From positions 1 through 32,196 of IMG/VR virus record IMGVR_UViG_3300043392_000003: a stretch of DNA of 32,196 nt; one strand, 5' to 3'. The notes beneath the pieces are model-generated. The model had not been told where the DNA came from, did not search any database, and saw only the letters and a program-made list of their open reading frames with translations. The DNA comes from a virus. Position 1 is the stretch's first letter, and each line of letters opens with the position of its first letter. Both the position numbers and the translations under genes were made by a program. This document shows, piece after piece, positions 20,863 through 28,952 of the stretch.

Positions 20863-22340
20863 AGGTAGACTTACAGATTAATAGCAATTTAGAGGGCTCT
20901 ATTGCGCAATTAAAAGCATTAAAGAAGCAATTAAAAGATACTGCTGCTGGATCGGAAGAATTTAAGCAGATATATAACCAAATTGATGACTTAGAGGACA
21001 AGATTAAATCTTCAAGAGCAGCTTCTTCTGATTGGATTGACACATTAGAAAATGCGGGCGGACCTTTAGGTATGCTTGGAGGAGCTATCAATAAAGCTAA
21101 GGTAGCAACTCAATCATTTAGTGGAGCATTAAAGGCTTCTGGAATTGGTTTACTTGTATCATTAGTAGGTGGATTAGTAGCTGCATTTAATAATTCATCG
21201 GAAGCAACTAAAAAGCTTCAGCCATTGCTTATTGGAATGGAGAGAATATTCAATGGTATTTATGCTATCGTTGAGCCTTTGTTTAATTTAATGGTTGACT
21301 TGGCATTAAAAGCATTGCCAATGGTAAGTCAAGCTTTTGCAGTAGTTTACTCTTCCGTTTCAGCTGTTGTTCAATCATTAGGTAGTTTAGGTCAATCAGT
21401 TTACAAATTTGTTACTGGAGATTTTTCGGGTGCTTGGGAATCAGCTAAATCAAGCGTTACCGATTTTAGCAAGAATTATAACGAATCAATTACAAGATTT
21501 GAAGAGGGAACAAAAAGACTTACTAAAACTGAAAAGGAAAATGCAGATAAGCGAGTTGCTATTAAGAAAGATGAGATTAAGCAACAAGAAGATTTAAATG
21601 CTAAGCAATATCGTGATGCACAAGAACAGTATGAAAATTACCTAAAAGGTATTGCAGATTTGGAGCAACGTTATAATGACGAAATCCAAGATATGAAAGC
21701 CAACAATGACCAAAAGGCTTTGAACTTATGGTATGAAAGAAGAGCAAAAGAAATAGAAGCAATAACTAAAGATGAGGGGGAAAAGAATAATTTATATGCT
21801 TTGCTTGCCCAAGAAAGAGCATTAAAGCAAGCAGAAATTGACCAAAAAGCATTTGAAACTCGTAAAGATTTACAATTAAAGTATGCTGATGTTGTTATGT
21901 CTGCTGGTAGATTATTACAACAAGCTGCGGGAGATAATAAAGATTTAGCTATTGCGGGTATCATATTAGACCAAGCTTCGGCTGTTGCTTCAATTGCAAT
22001 TAATACTCAAAAGAATGCAGCAAAAGCGGGTTACTTTTCTCCAACTGGTATTGCTGAATTAGCAGCTGGAGCAGTAGGTATAGCTTCCGCAATTATGTCA
22101 GCAAAGCAAGGTATTGATGCAATTAACTCTTCAGGCATTCAAGGCGGAAGTGGATCGGGAGCAACAATGGTAGCTCCTCCAGCTCCTAAATTTAATGTAG
22201 TTGGTGCAAGTGGAATTAATCAAGTAGCACAATCAATAGGCAATCAATCTAATCAGCCTATAAAAGCTTATGTAGTTTCTAAGGATGTAACAACTGCGCA
22301 AAGCCTTGATAGAAATATCATTAGCTCTGCATCTATGTAG
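20847..22340 (+). CDS. Tape measure protein
   Basis: 497 aa. N-terminal coiled coil (NLEGSIAQLKALKKQLKDTA), a Gly/Ala-rich hydrophobic stretch at about 70-180 (LKASGIGLLVSLVGGLVAAF, VDLALKALPMVSQAF), a long charged coiled coil at 220-350, a second hydrophobic region (AIAGIILDQASAVASIAINT) and a C-terminal KAYVVSKDVTTAQSLDRNI typical of Bacteroidota phage tape measures. It sets tail length and is delivered into the envelope at infection. At 497 aa it is short, implying a short siphovirus tail. It lies upstream of the head genes, an unusual order. Confidence 0.85.
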   Translation: MAKTVEVDLQINSNLEGSIAQLKALKKQLKDTAAGSEEFKQIYNQIDDLEDKIKSSRAASSDWIDTLENAGGPLGMLGGAINKAKVATQSFSGALKASGIGLLVSLVGGLVAAFNNSSEATKKLQPLLIGMERIFNGIYAIVEPLFNLMVDLALKALPMVSQAFAVVYSSVSAVVQSLGSLGQSVYKFVTGDFSGAWESAKSSVTDFSKNYNESITRFEEGTKRLTKTEKENADKRVAIKKDEIKQQEDLNAKQYRDAQEQYENYLKGIADLEQRYNDEIQDMKANNDQKALNLWYERRAKEIEAITKDEGEKNNLYALLAQERALKQAEIDQKAFETRKDLQLKYADVVMSAGRLLQQAAGDNKDLAIAGIILDQASAVASIAINTQKNAAKAGYFSPTGIAELAAGAVGIASAIMSAKQGIDAINSSGIQGGSGSGATMVAPPAPKFNVVGASGINQVAQSIGNQSNQPIKAYVVSKDVTTAQSLDRNIISSASM

Positions 22341-22349
22341 TGAAAATAA

Positions 22350-22374
22350 AACAATCAAATTTTAAATCGTTTAT
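22350..22374 (+). promoter_or_regulatory. Bipartite late motif AACAAT-N11-TCGTTTAT before the protease gene
   Basis: AACAAT (22350-22355) and TCGTTTAT (22367-22374), then AGGTT and ATG 22380. Same layout as at 13238 and 25367 with one nucleotide less in the spacer. It opens the head gene block. Confidence 0.5.
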
Positions 22375-22379
22375 AGGTT

Positions 22380-22949
22380 ATGAGAATCGTGGAATTAATT
22401 ATTGATAAAGATACTGATGGCATTGATGCCGTTTCCCTTGTCGACTTTCCCGCAATAGAGAGCAACTTTGTCGCTTTAAATAAAGAATACGAAGTTAAGC
22501 TTGCCGAAGTAGATGCGGAGAAACGGATATTGATGGGGGCGGCATTAATACCAAATAAGCAGATTTATCGTAAGTATGGAAAGGATGAGTTTTATGTATT
22601 CTTCTCAAAGGAAACAGTAAAGCAAGCATCTGAATTATTCCTAAAAAATGGCAATCAGTCAAATGCTACTTTGCAACATAATAGCAAGATTGATGGAATG
22701 ACTGTTGTAGAATCTTGGATTATTGATGATACTGAAAATGATAAATCTAATGCTTATGGCTTTTCATTGCCACAAGGTACTTGGATGATTTCAATGAAAG
22801 CAGACAATGACAAGGTTTGGCAAGATGTTAAAGATGGAAAAGTTAAAGGCTTTTCTATTGAGGGATATTTTGCGGATAAATTAGAAATGGCTAAAGAAGA
22901 AGAAATTGTTAAACAAATTATTGACATACTTAAAGATGGCGAAGAATAA
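22380..22949 (+). CDS. XkdF-like prohead protease
   Basis: 189 aa. Opens with ELIIDKDTDGIDAVSLVDFP (the family's self-cleaved N-terminal region), followed by RILMGAALIPNKQIYRKYGK, DEFYVFFSKETVKQASELFL, NGNQSNATLQHNSKIDGMTV, VESWIIDDTENDKSNAYGFS, and WQDVKDGKVKGFSIEGYF. These segments define the XkdF-type putative serine protease family (PF14550), equivalent to prohead maturation proteases. His in LQHN and Ser in FSIEG are the likely catalytic residues. It precedes the scaffold and major capsid protein, as expected. Starts 5 nt after TCGTTTAT. Confidence 0.9.
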   Translation: MRIVELIIDKDTDGIDAVSLVDFPAIESNFVALNKEYEVKLAEVDAEKRILMGAALIPNKQIYRKYGKDEFYVFFSKETVKQASELFLKNGNQSNATLQHNSKIDGMTVVESWIIDDTENDKSNAYGFSLPQGTWMISMKADNDKVWQDVKDGKVKGFSIEGYFADKLEMAKEEEIVKQIIDILKDGEE

Positions 22950-23124
22950 AACTTCATCTCCACAAGGAGGGAATCGTGCTTGCTTATGCGAGGATGGAAC
23001 ATATTCAAAAGATTGTTGTAAAGGAGAGATTATTAATCAAGGAATTGGATCGTTAGTTGAGCAAGTGGCTCCATCTAATGTTGTTAATACAAATTCTCCA
23101 AGAACTATTGTAAGTGTAAATTAA
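22936..23124 (+). CDS. Small Cys-rich conserved phage protein
   Basis: 62 aa from ATG 22936; a TTG at 22906 lies inside the protease gene and is rejected. NRACLCEDGTYSKDCCKGEI with CLC and CC motifs is a small conserved block that I recognise from Bacteroidota phage head modules, followed by NQGIGSLVEQ and a Ser/Asn-rich tail. The four Cys may form a metal site or disulfides. It overlaps the protease gene by 14 nt. Function unknown. Confidence 0.7.
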   Translation: MAKNKTSSPQGGNRACLCEDGTYSKDCCKGEIINQGIGSLVEQVAPSNVVNTNSPRTIVSVN

Positions 23125-23142
23125 TCAATTAAATAAATAAGT

Positions 23143-23751
23143 ATGAACTACAAAAACAAGTTAAACCAAATCAAAGCGTTACTTGCTTTAGAGGTTAAGC
23201 TTGCTCAAATGAAGCTTGAAGATGGTATTACCATTGTAGAAGCTGAAGCATTCGAGCCTGACTACTCTATTGGAATCGTAACTGCTGATGGGATTGTACC
23301 AATGCCAGTAGGCGAGTACAAATTGGAAGATGGAAGCATATTAGTTGTTGCGGTTGAGGGCATTATTGCTGAAATCAAACAAGAAGAAGCTGAAGCGGAA
23401 GTTGAAGTTGAAGTTGAGGCTGCTCCTGAAGAGGTTGTTGAGCCTATGATGGAAGCAGAAACACCAGCTCCAACTCCTAAGCGTATCGTTGAATCAGTTT
23501 CAAAAGAAACATTCTTCGAAGCACAAATTGAAGCATTGCGCAATGAATTAGAAGAAATCAAAGCAGAGAATGAGGCTTTGAAATTGTCTAAGCAATCTTT
23601 AGAAATTGAATTGTCAAATGTAGAGGAGGGAGCAGAAGCAATTGTTCCTAATCCTGAAGCAGAAAGCAAGGTATCTTCATTTAAATTAGCAAAGAATCGT
23701 ACTCGTTCAATCGAAGATTCAGTTTACTCAAAAATTTTTAACAAACAATAA
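23143..23751 (+). CDS. Scaffolding protein
   Basis: 202 aa, strongly acidic. A small N-terminal domain (residues 1-75, YSIGIVTADGIVPMPVGEYK) is followed by a low-complexity Glu/Val/Ala linker (EAEAEVEVEVEAAPEEVVEP), a coiled coil at about 125-160 (IEALRNELEEIKAENEALKL) and a basic C-terminus (FKLAKNRTRSIEDSVYSKIF). Acidic coiled coil plus a basic end between protease and major capsid genes is typical of phage scaffolds. The linker is encoded by GAAGTT-type tandem hexamers near 23395-23420, a place where length could vary. Confidence 0.85.
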   Translation: MNYKNKLNQIKALLALEVKLAQMKLEDGITIVEAEAFEPDYSIGIVTADGIVPMPVGEYKLEDGSILVVAVEGIIAEIKQEEAEAEVEVEVEAAPEEVVEPMMEAETPAPTPKRIVESVSKETFFEAQIEALRNELEEIKAENEALKLSKQSLEIELSNVEEGAEAIVPNPEAESKVSSFKLAKNRTRSIEDSVYSKIFNKQ

Positions 23752-23758
23752 ATAAATA

Positions 23759-24712
23759 ATGGCTACTACAACAAGCATTACAACAACTTATGCTGGCGAA
23801 TTTAAAGATAATATTATCGCTGCAGCATTATTATCAGCTCCAACTATCGAAGCTGGCGGTATTACAGTTAAACCATCTATCAAGTACAAAGAGGTTATCA
23901 AGAAATTGTCTACTGATGCAATCTTGAAAAACGCTTCTTGCGACTTTACTGCTACTTCTACAGTTACTTTGACTGAAAGAATTTTAGCTCCTGAAGAGTT
24001 CCAAGTTAACTTACAACTTTGCAAGAAAGATTTCCATTCTGATTGGTTATCAGCACAACAAGGATATGGCGCATTTGATGTGTTGCCAACTTCTTTCGCT
24101 GACTTCTTAGTTGCTCATGTTGCTGCTAAAGTTGCTGCAAAGAACGAAACAAACATTTGGTCAGGTGTTACTGCTAACGCTGGCGAGTTTGATGGTTTCG
24201 CTACATTATTAGCTGCTGATGCTGCTCTTCCAGCTGCACAAGAAGTTGCTGGTACTACAGTTACTGCTTCTAACGTTGTTGCTGAATTAGGCAAAATCGT
24301 TGATGCTATTCCAGCTGCTCTTTACGGAAATGATGGCTTGTACATCTACGTTTCACAAAACATTGCTCGTGCTTATGTTCGTTCATTGGGTGGATTTGGT
24401 GCATCAGGTTTAGGAGCTAACGGTACTAATGCTATGGGTACTCAATGGTACAACAATGGCTCTTTATCTTTTGATGGTGTTAAAATCTTTGTAGCAAATG
24501 GTTTAGCTGCAAATACAGCAATCGCTACTACTAAGGACAACTTGTTCTTCGGTACTGGTTTATTAACTGACTTGTCAGAAGTTAAATTGATTGATATGTC
24601 AGATTTAGATGGATCGCAAAACGTTCGTGTAGTAATGCGAATGACTGCTGGCGTTCAATATGGCATCGTAGAAGATATCGTTACTTACGGTATCACTAAC
24701 TCTGCTAACTAA
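23759..24712 (+). CDS. Major capsid protein, HK97-fold type
   Basis: 317 aa. MATTTSITTTYAGEFKDNII opening, KPSIKYKEVIKKLSTDAILK, LTERILAPEEFQVNLQLCKK, FHSDWLSAQQGYGAFDVLPT, then a Gly-rich insertion (LGGFGASGLGANGTNAMG) and a terminal GVQYGIVEDIVTYGI. This matches Bacteroidota phage capsid proteins placed after protease and scaffold. Codon choice is more C-ending (AAC, TTC, ATC) than in neighbours, as usual for a highly expressed gene. Followed by a terminator-like hairpin. Confidence 0.9.
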   Translation: MATTTSITTTYAGEFKDNIIAAALLSAPTIEAGGITVKPSIKYKEVIKKLSTDAILKNASCDFTATSTVTLTERILAPEEFQVNLQLCKKDFHSDWLSAQQGYGAFDVLPTSFADFLVAHVAAKVAAKNETNIWSGVTANAGEFDGFATLLAADAALPAAQEVAGTTVTASNVVAELGKIVDAIPAALYGNDGLYIYVSQNIARAYVRSLGGFGASGLGANGTNAMGTQWYNNGSLSFDGVKIFVANGLAANTAIATTKDNLFFGTGLLTDLSEVKLIDMSDLDGSQNVRVVMRMTAGVQYGIVEDIVTYGITNSAN

Positions 24713-24725
24713 TTAGCATCTTAAT

Positions 24726-24755
24726 AGCTCCTCGTTAATTCGGGGAGCTTATTTT
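24726..24755 (+). terminator. Probable intrinsic terminator after the capsid gene
   Basis: AGCTCCTCG (24726-24734) pairs with CGGGGAGCT (24741-24749), one U:G wobble, loop TTAATT, followed by TATTTT. It would limit read-through after the highly expressed capsid gene, reducing tail tube and portal levels. Confidence 0.65.
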
Positions 24756-24777
24756 CAATCATTTAATTTATTTTAAT

Positions 24778-25305
24778 ATGGCTTGTGATATTTCACTTGG
24801 TAGATTAGAGCCTTGCAAAACAAGTAACGGAGGATTGAAAGCCGTTTACTTTGTTAACGAGGGCGATGCTACTGGAGTAACATACGATGTTACGGATACG
24901 GATGCCATTTCTGCGGTAGCTGGTACACCAACAGCTTACAAATATGATTTGAAAGGAAACTCTTCATTTGAGCAAACTATCACTTCATCTCGTGAAAATG
25001 GTACTACTTTCTTCGAGCAAACGCTTAACTTGACTTTGAAGAAGTTAACAATTAAAGACCATAAGCAAATCAAATTGCTTTCTTATGGCAGACCACAAGT
25101 AATTGTTGAAGATAACAACGGAAACTTGTTCTATTGCGGTTTAGCTCATGGAATGGAAGTAAGCGGTGGTACAATCGTTACGGGTGCTGCAATGGGAGAT
25201 TTGTCAGGATATACTTTAGTATTATCAGGACAAGAGCCAGTTCCAGCAAACTTCTTAACTACAACTTTAACATCTGCTGGATTTACAGTAGTAGCTGGAG
25301 TTTAG
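24778..25305 (+). CDS. Major tail (tube) protein
   Basis: 175 aa. MACDISLGRLEPCKTSNGGL, AVYFVNEGDATGVTYDV, YKYDLKGNSSFEQTITSSRE, NGTTFFEQTLNLTLKKLTIK, VIVEDNNGNLFYCGLAHGME and TIVTGAAMGDLSGYTLVLSG form a pattern I know from Bacteroidota phages as the tail tube protein. Beta-rich throughout. Lies directly after the capsid gene and is bounded by terminator-like hairpins on both sides, suggesting strong separate expression. Confidence 0.8.
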   Translation: MACDISLGRLEPCKTSNGGLKAVYFVNEGDATGVTYDVTDTDAISAVAGTPTAYKYDLKGNSSFEQTITSSRENGTTFFEQTLNLTLKKLTIKDHKQIKLLSYGRPQVIVEDNNGNLFYCGLAHGMEVSGGTIVTGAAMGDLSGYTLVLSGQEPVPANFLTTTLTSAGFTVVAGV

Positions 25306-25333
25306 GATTTTGTGTTGTTTAGGTTTGAAAATT

Positions 25334-25358
25334 GGTGGGCAGATGTCCCACCTTTTTT
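25334..25358 (+). terminator. Intrinsic terminator after the tail tube gene
   Basis: GGTGGG (25334-25339) pairs with CCCACC (25347-25352) around a 7-nt loop, followed by six T (25353-25358). GC-rich stem plus T-run is a textbook intrinsic terminator. The bipartite motif of the next block begins 9 nt later. Confidence 0.8.
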
Positions 25359-25366
25359 CATTTAAA

Positions 25367-25392
25367 AACAAACCTATAATATTATCGTTTAT
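25367..25392 (+). promoter_or_regulatory. Bipartite late motif AACAAA-N12-TCGTTTAT after a terminator
   Basis: AACAAA (25367-25372) and TCGTTTAT (25385-25392), 12 nt apart, then TAATT and ATG 25398. Its position right after a terminator is the best argument that this repeated motif is a promoter rather than a translation signal. Confidence 0.55.
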
Positions 25393-25397
25393 TAATT

Positions 25398-25724
25398 ATG
25401 ATAATCTTAAAAGAATCAGCATTAGCGCAAGAGGTTAAATTTATACCAACAAGACTTGCAACTGCTAACAAGTTATTTTTGCGCAATGAAACTACCAATG
25501 TGGAAGTTGAGTATGCAATTACTTGTACTGCTGAAAGCTTCTATTTGAAATTTAGTAAGATTGTCGCTTTAGAGCAAGGACATTTTTACACAATGACTAT
25601 CAAGAATAATACGGATTTAGTGTATCTTGATAAAGTATTTTGTACTAACCAAGATATTGATACATATTCAGTTAATAAAGATGAGTATGTGGCACACAAT
25701 CAAAACATAATTTTCTATGAGTAA
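25398..25724 (+). CDS. Hypothetical protein upstream of portal
   Basis: 108 aa, beta-rich: IPTRLATANKLFLRNETTNV, YAITCTAESFYLKFSKIVAL, GHFYTMTIKNNTDLVYLDKV, then a Tyr/Asn-rich end. Overlaps the portal gene by 8 nt. A head decoration or connector role is possible from position only. Starts 5 nt after TCGTTTAT. Confidence 0.65.
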   Translation: MIILKESALAQEVKFIPTRLATANKLFLRNETTNVEVEYAITCTAESFYLKFSKIVALEQGHFYTMTIKNNTDLVYLDKVFCTNQDIDTYSVNKDEYVAHNQNIIFYE

Positions 25725-27450
25725 CATTCACTTCGTGGAATTGGAAGCTTACAAAGCTCCGAAATCTATTGAGAGTAACAAGAATAATTGGGTTGAATTT
25801 GGCGATAATAATGATTATTATGGCTATTTAAATGCTCGTTATAACGGATCGACAACTAACAATTCAGTTATCAACTCAATTAGCAAGCTTATTTATGGCA
25901 AAGGATTAGATGCAACTGATTCTAATCGTAAGCCAAACGAATATGCTCAAATGAAGATGTTGCTTCGCAAAGATGTTGTGAAGAAATTAGTAGTTGATTA
26001 CAAACGTTTAGGTCAAGGATATTTGCAACTTATTTACAATAAGGCAAAGAATGCTATTGTAAGAGTTGAGCATATTCCTACAATGAATATTCGTGTGGAG
26101 AAGTGCAACGAGAAAGGCGAAATTACAGGTTACTATTATAGCGATAATTGGCAGGATACAAAGAAATTCCCACCTAAGCGCATTCCAGCCTTTGGTTATG
26201 GCGATAAGACCTTAGAATTAATATCAGTTGGTAATTATACTATTGGACAAAAATACTATTCCAATGTTGACTATTTAGGCGCATTGCCTTATGCTCAATT
26301 AGAGGAAGAAATTGCAGACTACTTAATCAATGATGTACAAAATGGTTTTGCTCCTACTACTATTATTAATTTTAACAACGGAATTCCCGATGAAGAAAAA
26401 CAAGAATTAATTTCTAACGATGTTAAGCGCAAAACTTCGGGATCGCATGGTGTTAAAACAATTGTAGCTTTCAATAACGATGAAACAAAGAAAACTACGA
26501 TTGATTCAGTTCCGTTAAATAATGCTCCTGAACATTACCAATATTTAAGTGAAGAAGCAAGAGGTAAAATCCTTTTAGGACATGGAGTAACATCAGGTTT
26601 ATTATTTGGTATTCCATCTGCTAACGGATTTAGCTCTAATGCTGATGAATTAAAGAATGCTTTTGTATTGTTTGACAATATGATTATCAGACCATTCCAA
26701 GAGAATCTTTGCGATATGTTTGATGAGATTTTAGGATTCAATGGTATTAGTTTAAATTTATATTTTAAAACTTTACAGCCATTAGAGTTTACTGACTTAT
26801 CTCCAGTTATGGATTCAGCTTCAATGGAAGAGGAAACTGGAGTAAAGCTATCTTCTCATATTGACCAATTAGATGTAGAAGAATTTGGCGAAGAGATTGA
26901 CTTAACGGAATGGGAATTGATTGATTCAAGACCAGTAAGTTATGAAGATGAAGAAAGACTTGATGCTGAATTAGAAGCATTAAACAATCCTGAAAAATCT
27001 TTAATGGCTAAGGTTTGGGAATTTGTAACTACTGGAGTTGCAAGACCAAATTTGAAATCAGAGCAAGATGGAAAGTTATTTATGAGCCGTTATCGTTATA
27101 CTGGAGAAATTTCAAGTAATTCAAGAGAGTTTTGCAGAAAGATGATTAAGGCTAATAAACTATATCGTAAAGAAGATATTGAACAAATGAGCGCAAAGCC
27201 ATCAACTAATGGAGCTTGGTCGCCAAAGGGAGAAAACACATACGATATATTCCTTTATAAAGGAGGCGGAGCTTGCCATCATTTTTGGACACGAGAAACT
27301 TATAAAAGATTTACCAATCCAAGAAAGAAAGGAAGTAAAGAAGTTACTCCAGCAGAAGCAAGAAAAGCTGGCGAGATATTACCAACAAATAATAAAAAAG
27401 TATATCAAAAGCCTATTGATATGCCAAATCAAGGTTTTTTAAATAGATAA
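25717..27450 (+). CDS. Portal protein with C-terminal MuF-like head morphogenesis domain
   Basis: 577 aa. Residues 1-400 are a portal: SINSISKLIYGKGLDA-like start (VINSISKLIYGKGLDATDSN), VDYKRLGQGYLQLIYN, RVEHIPTMNIRVEKCNEKG, NDVQNGFAPTTIINFNNG, LLGHGVTSGLLFGIPSANGF and LKNAFVLFDNMIIRPFQENL. Residues 440-540 (FMSRYRYTGEISSNSREFCR, KMIKANKLYRKEDIEQM, GGGACHHFWTRETY) look like the minor head (Mu gpF-like) domain with its Cys/His positions. The portal forms the dodecameric DNA gate at one vertex. A fused portal-MuF protein is known in this phage group. It lies 12 kb from terL instead of next to it. Confidence 0.85.
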   Translation: MSNIHFVELEAYKAPKSIESNKNNWVEFGDNNDYYGYLNARYNGSTTNNSVINSISKLIYGKGLDATDSNRKPNEYAQMKMLLRKDVVKKLVVDYKRLGQGYLQLIYNKAKNAIVRVEHIPTMNIRVEKCNEKGEITGYYYSDNWQDTKKFPPKRIPAFGYGDKTLELISVGNYTIGQKYYSNVDYLGALPYAQLEEEIADYLINDVQNGFAPTTIINFNNGIPDEEKQELISNDVKRKTSGSHGVKTIVAFNNDETKKTTIDSVPLNNAPEHYQYLSEEARGKILLGHGVTSGLLFGIPSANGFSSNADELKNAFVLFDNMIIRPFQENLCDMFDEILGFNGISLNLYFKTLQPLEFTDLSPVMDSASMEEETGVKLSSHIDQLDVEEFGEEIDLTEWELIDSRPVSYEDEERLDAELEALNNPEKSLMAKVWEFVTTGVARPNLKSEQDGKLFMSRYRYTGEISSNSREFCRKMIKANKLYRKEDIEQMSAKPSTNGAWSPKGENTYDIFLYKGGGACHHFWTRETYKRFTNPRKKGSKEVTPAEARKAGEILPTNNKKVYQKPIDMPNQGFLNR

Positions 27451-27455
27451 TAAGC

Positions 27456-28046
27456 ATGGCATTAGTTTATCAACATACAAGATTAGATACTAATGATGTA
27501 TTTTATATTGGAATAAGTTCTAATTATAAAAGAGCATATCAAAAAGCTGATAGAAGAAATATAATTTGGGGTAGAATCGTTAAAAAAACTGATTATAAAA
27601 TTGATATTATAGCAGAAGATTTAACTTGGGAGCAAGCTTGTAAATTAGAAATAGAATTAATTGCCAAGTATGGAAGAATTGATTTAGGTAATGGTACTTT
27701 AGCTAATTTAACTAATGGGGGCGATGGATCATTTAATAGAATTCAAACTCAAGAAGAAAAAGAAAAAAGAGCTAAATCTATTAGAGGCATGAAAAGAAAT
27801 GATGAAACTAAAAGAAAAATAAGTTTAGCGCATAAAGGAAAAGTTTTTAGTGAAAAATCAAAAAAAAGAATGTCTGATGCGCATATTGGACAAATTAGTG
27901 CAAATGCAAAAATTGTACTTGATTTGCAAACTGGAATATTTTTTGATAGTTTAAGAAGTGCATGCGAATTATTAAATATTAAGTATAAAAACCAATTTGC
28001 ATTAATGAGTAGAAATAGTTTAAAATCAAGATTTACGTTTATATAA
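27456..28046 (+). CDS. GIY-YIG homing endonuclease with NUMOD3 motifs
   Basis: 196 aa. GIY-YIG core: VYQHTRLDTN, then VFYIGISSNYKRAYQKADRR with Arg26, and the acidic helix WEQACKLEIELIAKYGR carrying the probable metal ligand Glu66, ending LANLTNGGDGS. Residues about 118-150 hold NUMOD3 motifs (KRKISLAHKGKVFSEKSKKR, MSDAHIGQ) and 160-195 a NUMOD1/HTH-like end. Inserted between portal and connector: ATAAT at 27447-27451 and 28043-28047. Joining these recreates a TAATG overlap of portal stop and connector start. Confidence 0.92.
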   Translation: MALVYQHTRLDTNDVFYIGISSNYKRAYQKADRRNIIWGRIVKKTDYKIDIIAEDLTWEQACKLEIELIAKYGRIDLGNGTLANLTNGGDGSFNRIQTQEEKEKRAKSIRGMKRNDETKRKISLAHKGKVFSEKSKKRMSDAHIGQISANAKIVLDLQTGIFFDSLRSACELLNIKYKNQFALMSRNSLKSRFTFI

Positions 28047-28546
28047 TGGCACAGGCACTTTTTGTTTCGAGAGATGATATTGTTAAATTTACAGCCTTAA
28101 ATGGAAATGTAGATGAGTCAAAATTTATTCAATGGGTAAAGGTTGCACAAGATATTCATATTCAAAATTACTTGGGTACGAAGCTTTTTAATAAAATTAA
28201 CGATGGAATTGTAGCTGGAAACTTAGCTAATCCATATTTAATGCTTTTAAATGTGTATATTAAGCCAATGGTTATACATTGGTCAATGGTTGAATATATG
28301 CCATTTGCAGCTTATACTATTGCGAATAAAGGAGTTTATAAGCACGGAAGCGAAAATAGTACCAATGTAGAGAAATCAGAGGTTGACTTTTTAGTTGAAA
28401 AGGAAAGAAGCATTGCTCAAAATTATACTCGTAGATTTATTGATTATATGAGTTTTAATCAATCAAGCTTTCCTGAATACAATACAAATTCAAATGCAGA
28501 TGTCTATCCCGATAAACAAGCAGATTTCGGAGGCTGGTACTTGTAG
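28046..28546 (+). CDS. Head-tail connector-like protein (DUF6712-type)
   Basis: 166 aa. LFVSRDDIVKFTALNGNVDE, FIQWVKVAQDIHIQNYLGTK, LFNKINDGI, IKPMVIHWSMVEYMPFAAYT and YKHGSENSTNVEKSEVDFLV reproduce the helical pattern of adaptor proteins downstream of portals in Bacteroidota phages (recalled as DUF6712). It would dock below the portal. Start overlaps the GIY-YIG stop (TAATG). Confidence 0.8.
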   Translation: MAQALFVSRDDIVKFTALNGNVDESKFIQWVKVAQDIHIQNYLGTKLFNKINDGIVAGNLANPYLMLLNVYIKPMVIHWSMVEYMPFAAYTIANKGVYKHGSENSTNVEKSEVDFLVEKERSIAQNYTRRFIDYMSFNQSSFPEYNTNSNADVYPDKQADFGGWYL

Positions 28547-28611
28547 AGGTAAATACAAGCCCAAAGAAAAGAACGTAAAAAAGTTAGAAATATTTTTAAA
28601 AAAGATAAGCA

Positions 28612-28950
28612 ATGAGTCTTAATTTTACACATATAAAAGGCGATACTTTTAACCAAGTAGCTTTTGAGCTAAAGATTGATTCAGTAGCGGTTAATTTAAC
28701 TGGCGCTGTAATTAAGATGCAGTTGCGCAAGAATGCTAACGATGTATCTCCAGCTTTGTCTTTAACTTCGGTAAGTTCTGCTGGCATTACAATTACAAAT
28801 GCTACTTCAGGATTGTTTAAAATCAATGAGCAAATCATTGACATTCCAGTAGATACTTACCAATACGATATTCAAATTACTTTTGCAAGCGGTGTAGTTA
28901 AGACATACATTGCGGGATCGTTCAATATCACTCCTGAAATAACACGATAA
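28612..28950 (+). CDS. BppU N-terminal-like baseplate/fibre-attachment protein
   Basis: 112 aa. FTHIKGDTFNQVAFELKIDS, AVNLTGAVIKMQLRKNANDV, ITITNATSGLFKINEQII and YQYDIQITFASGVVKTYIAG match the small beta-sandwich found as the N-terminal domain of lactococcal BppU and in many free-standing phage proteins. Here it is encoded just before the tail fibre and may connect the fibre to the tail tip. The gap 28547-28611 before it holds only an A-rich leader. Confidence 0.8.
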   Translation: MSLNFTHIKGDTFNQVAFELKIDSVAVNLTGAVIKMQLRKNANDVSPALSLTSVSSAGITITNATSGLFKINEQIIDIPVDTYQYDIQITFASGVVKTYIAGSFNITPEITR

Positions 28951-28952
28951 TT

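Noticed and set aside
23262-23669. 135-codon open frame on the - strand opposite the scaffold gene
   Set aside because: It mirrors the low-complexity GAA/GTT-rich coding strand (Ser/Thr/Ala-rich product), has no junction with other genes, and the + strand frame is a clear scaffold.
28540-28559. CTTGTA/TACAAG inverted repeat after the connector gene as a terminator
   Set aside because: Only six A/T-rich pairs and no T-run follows; it overlaps the end of the connector gene.
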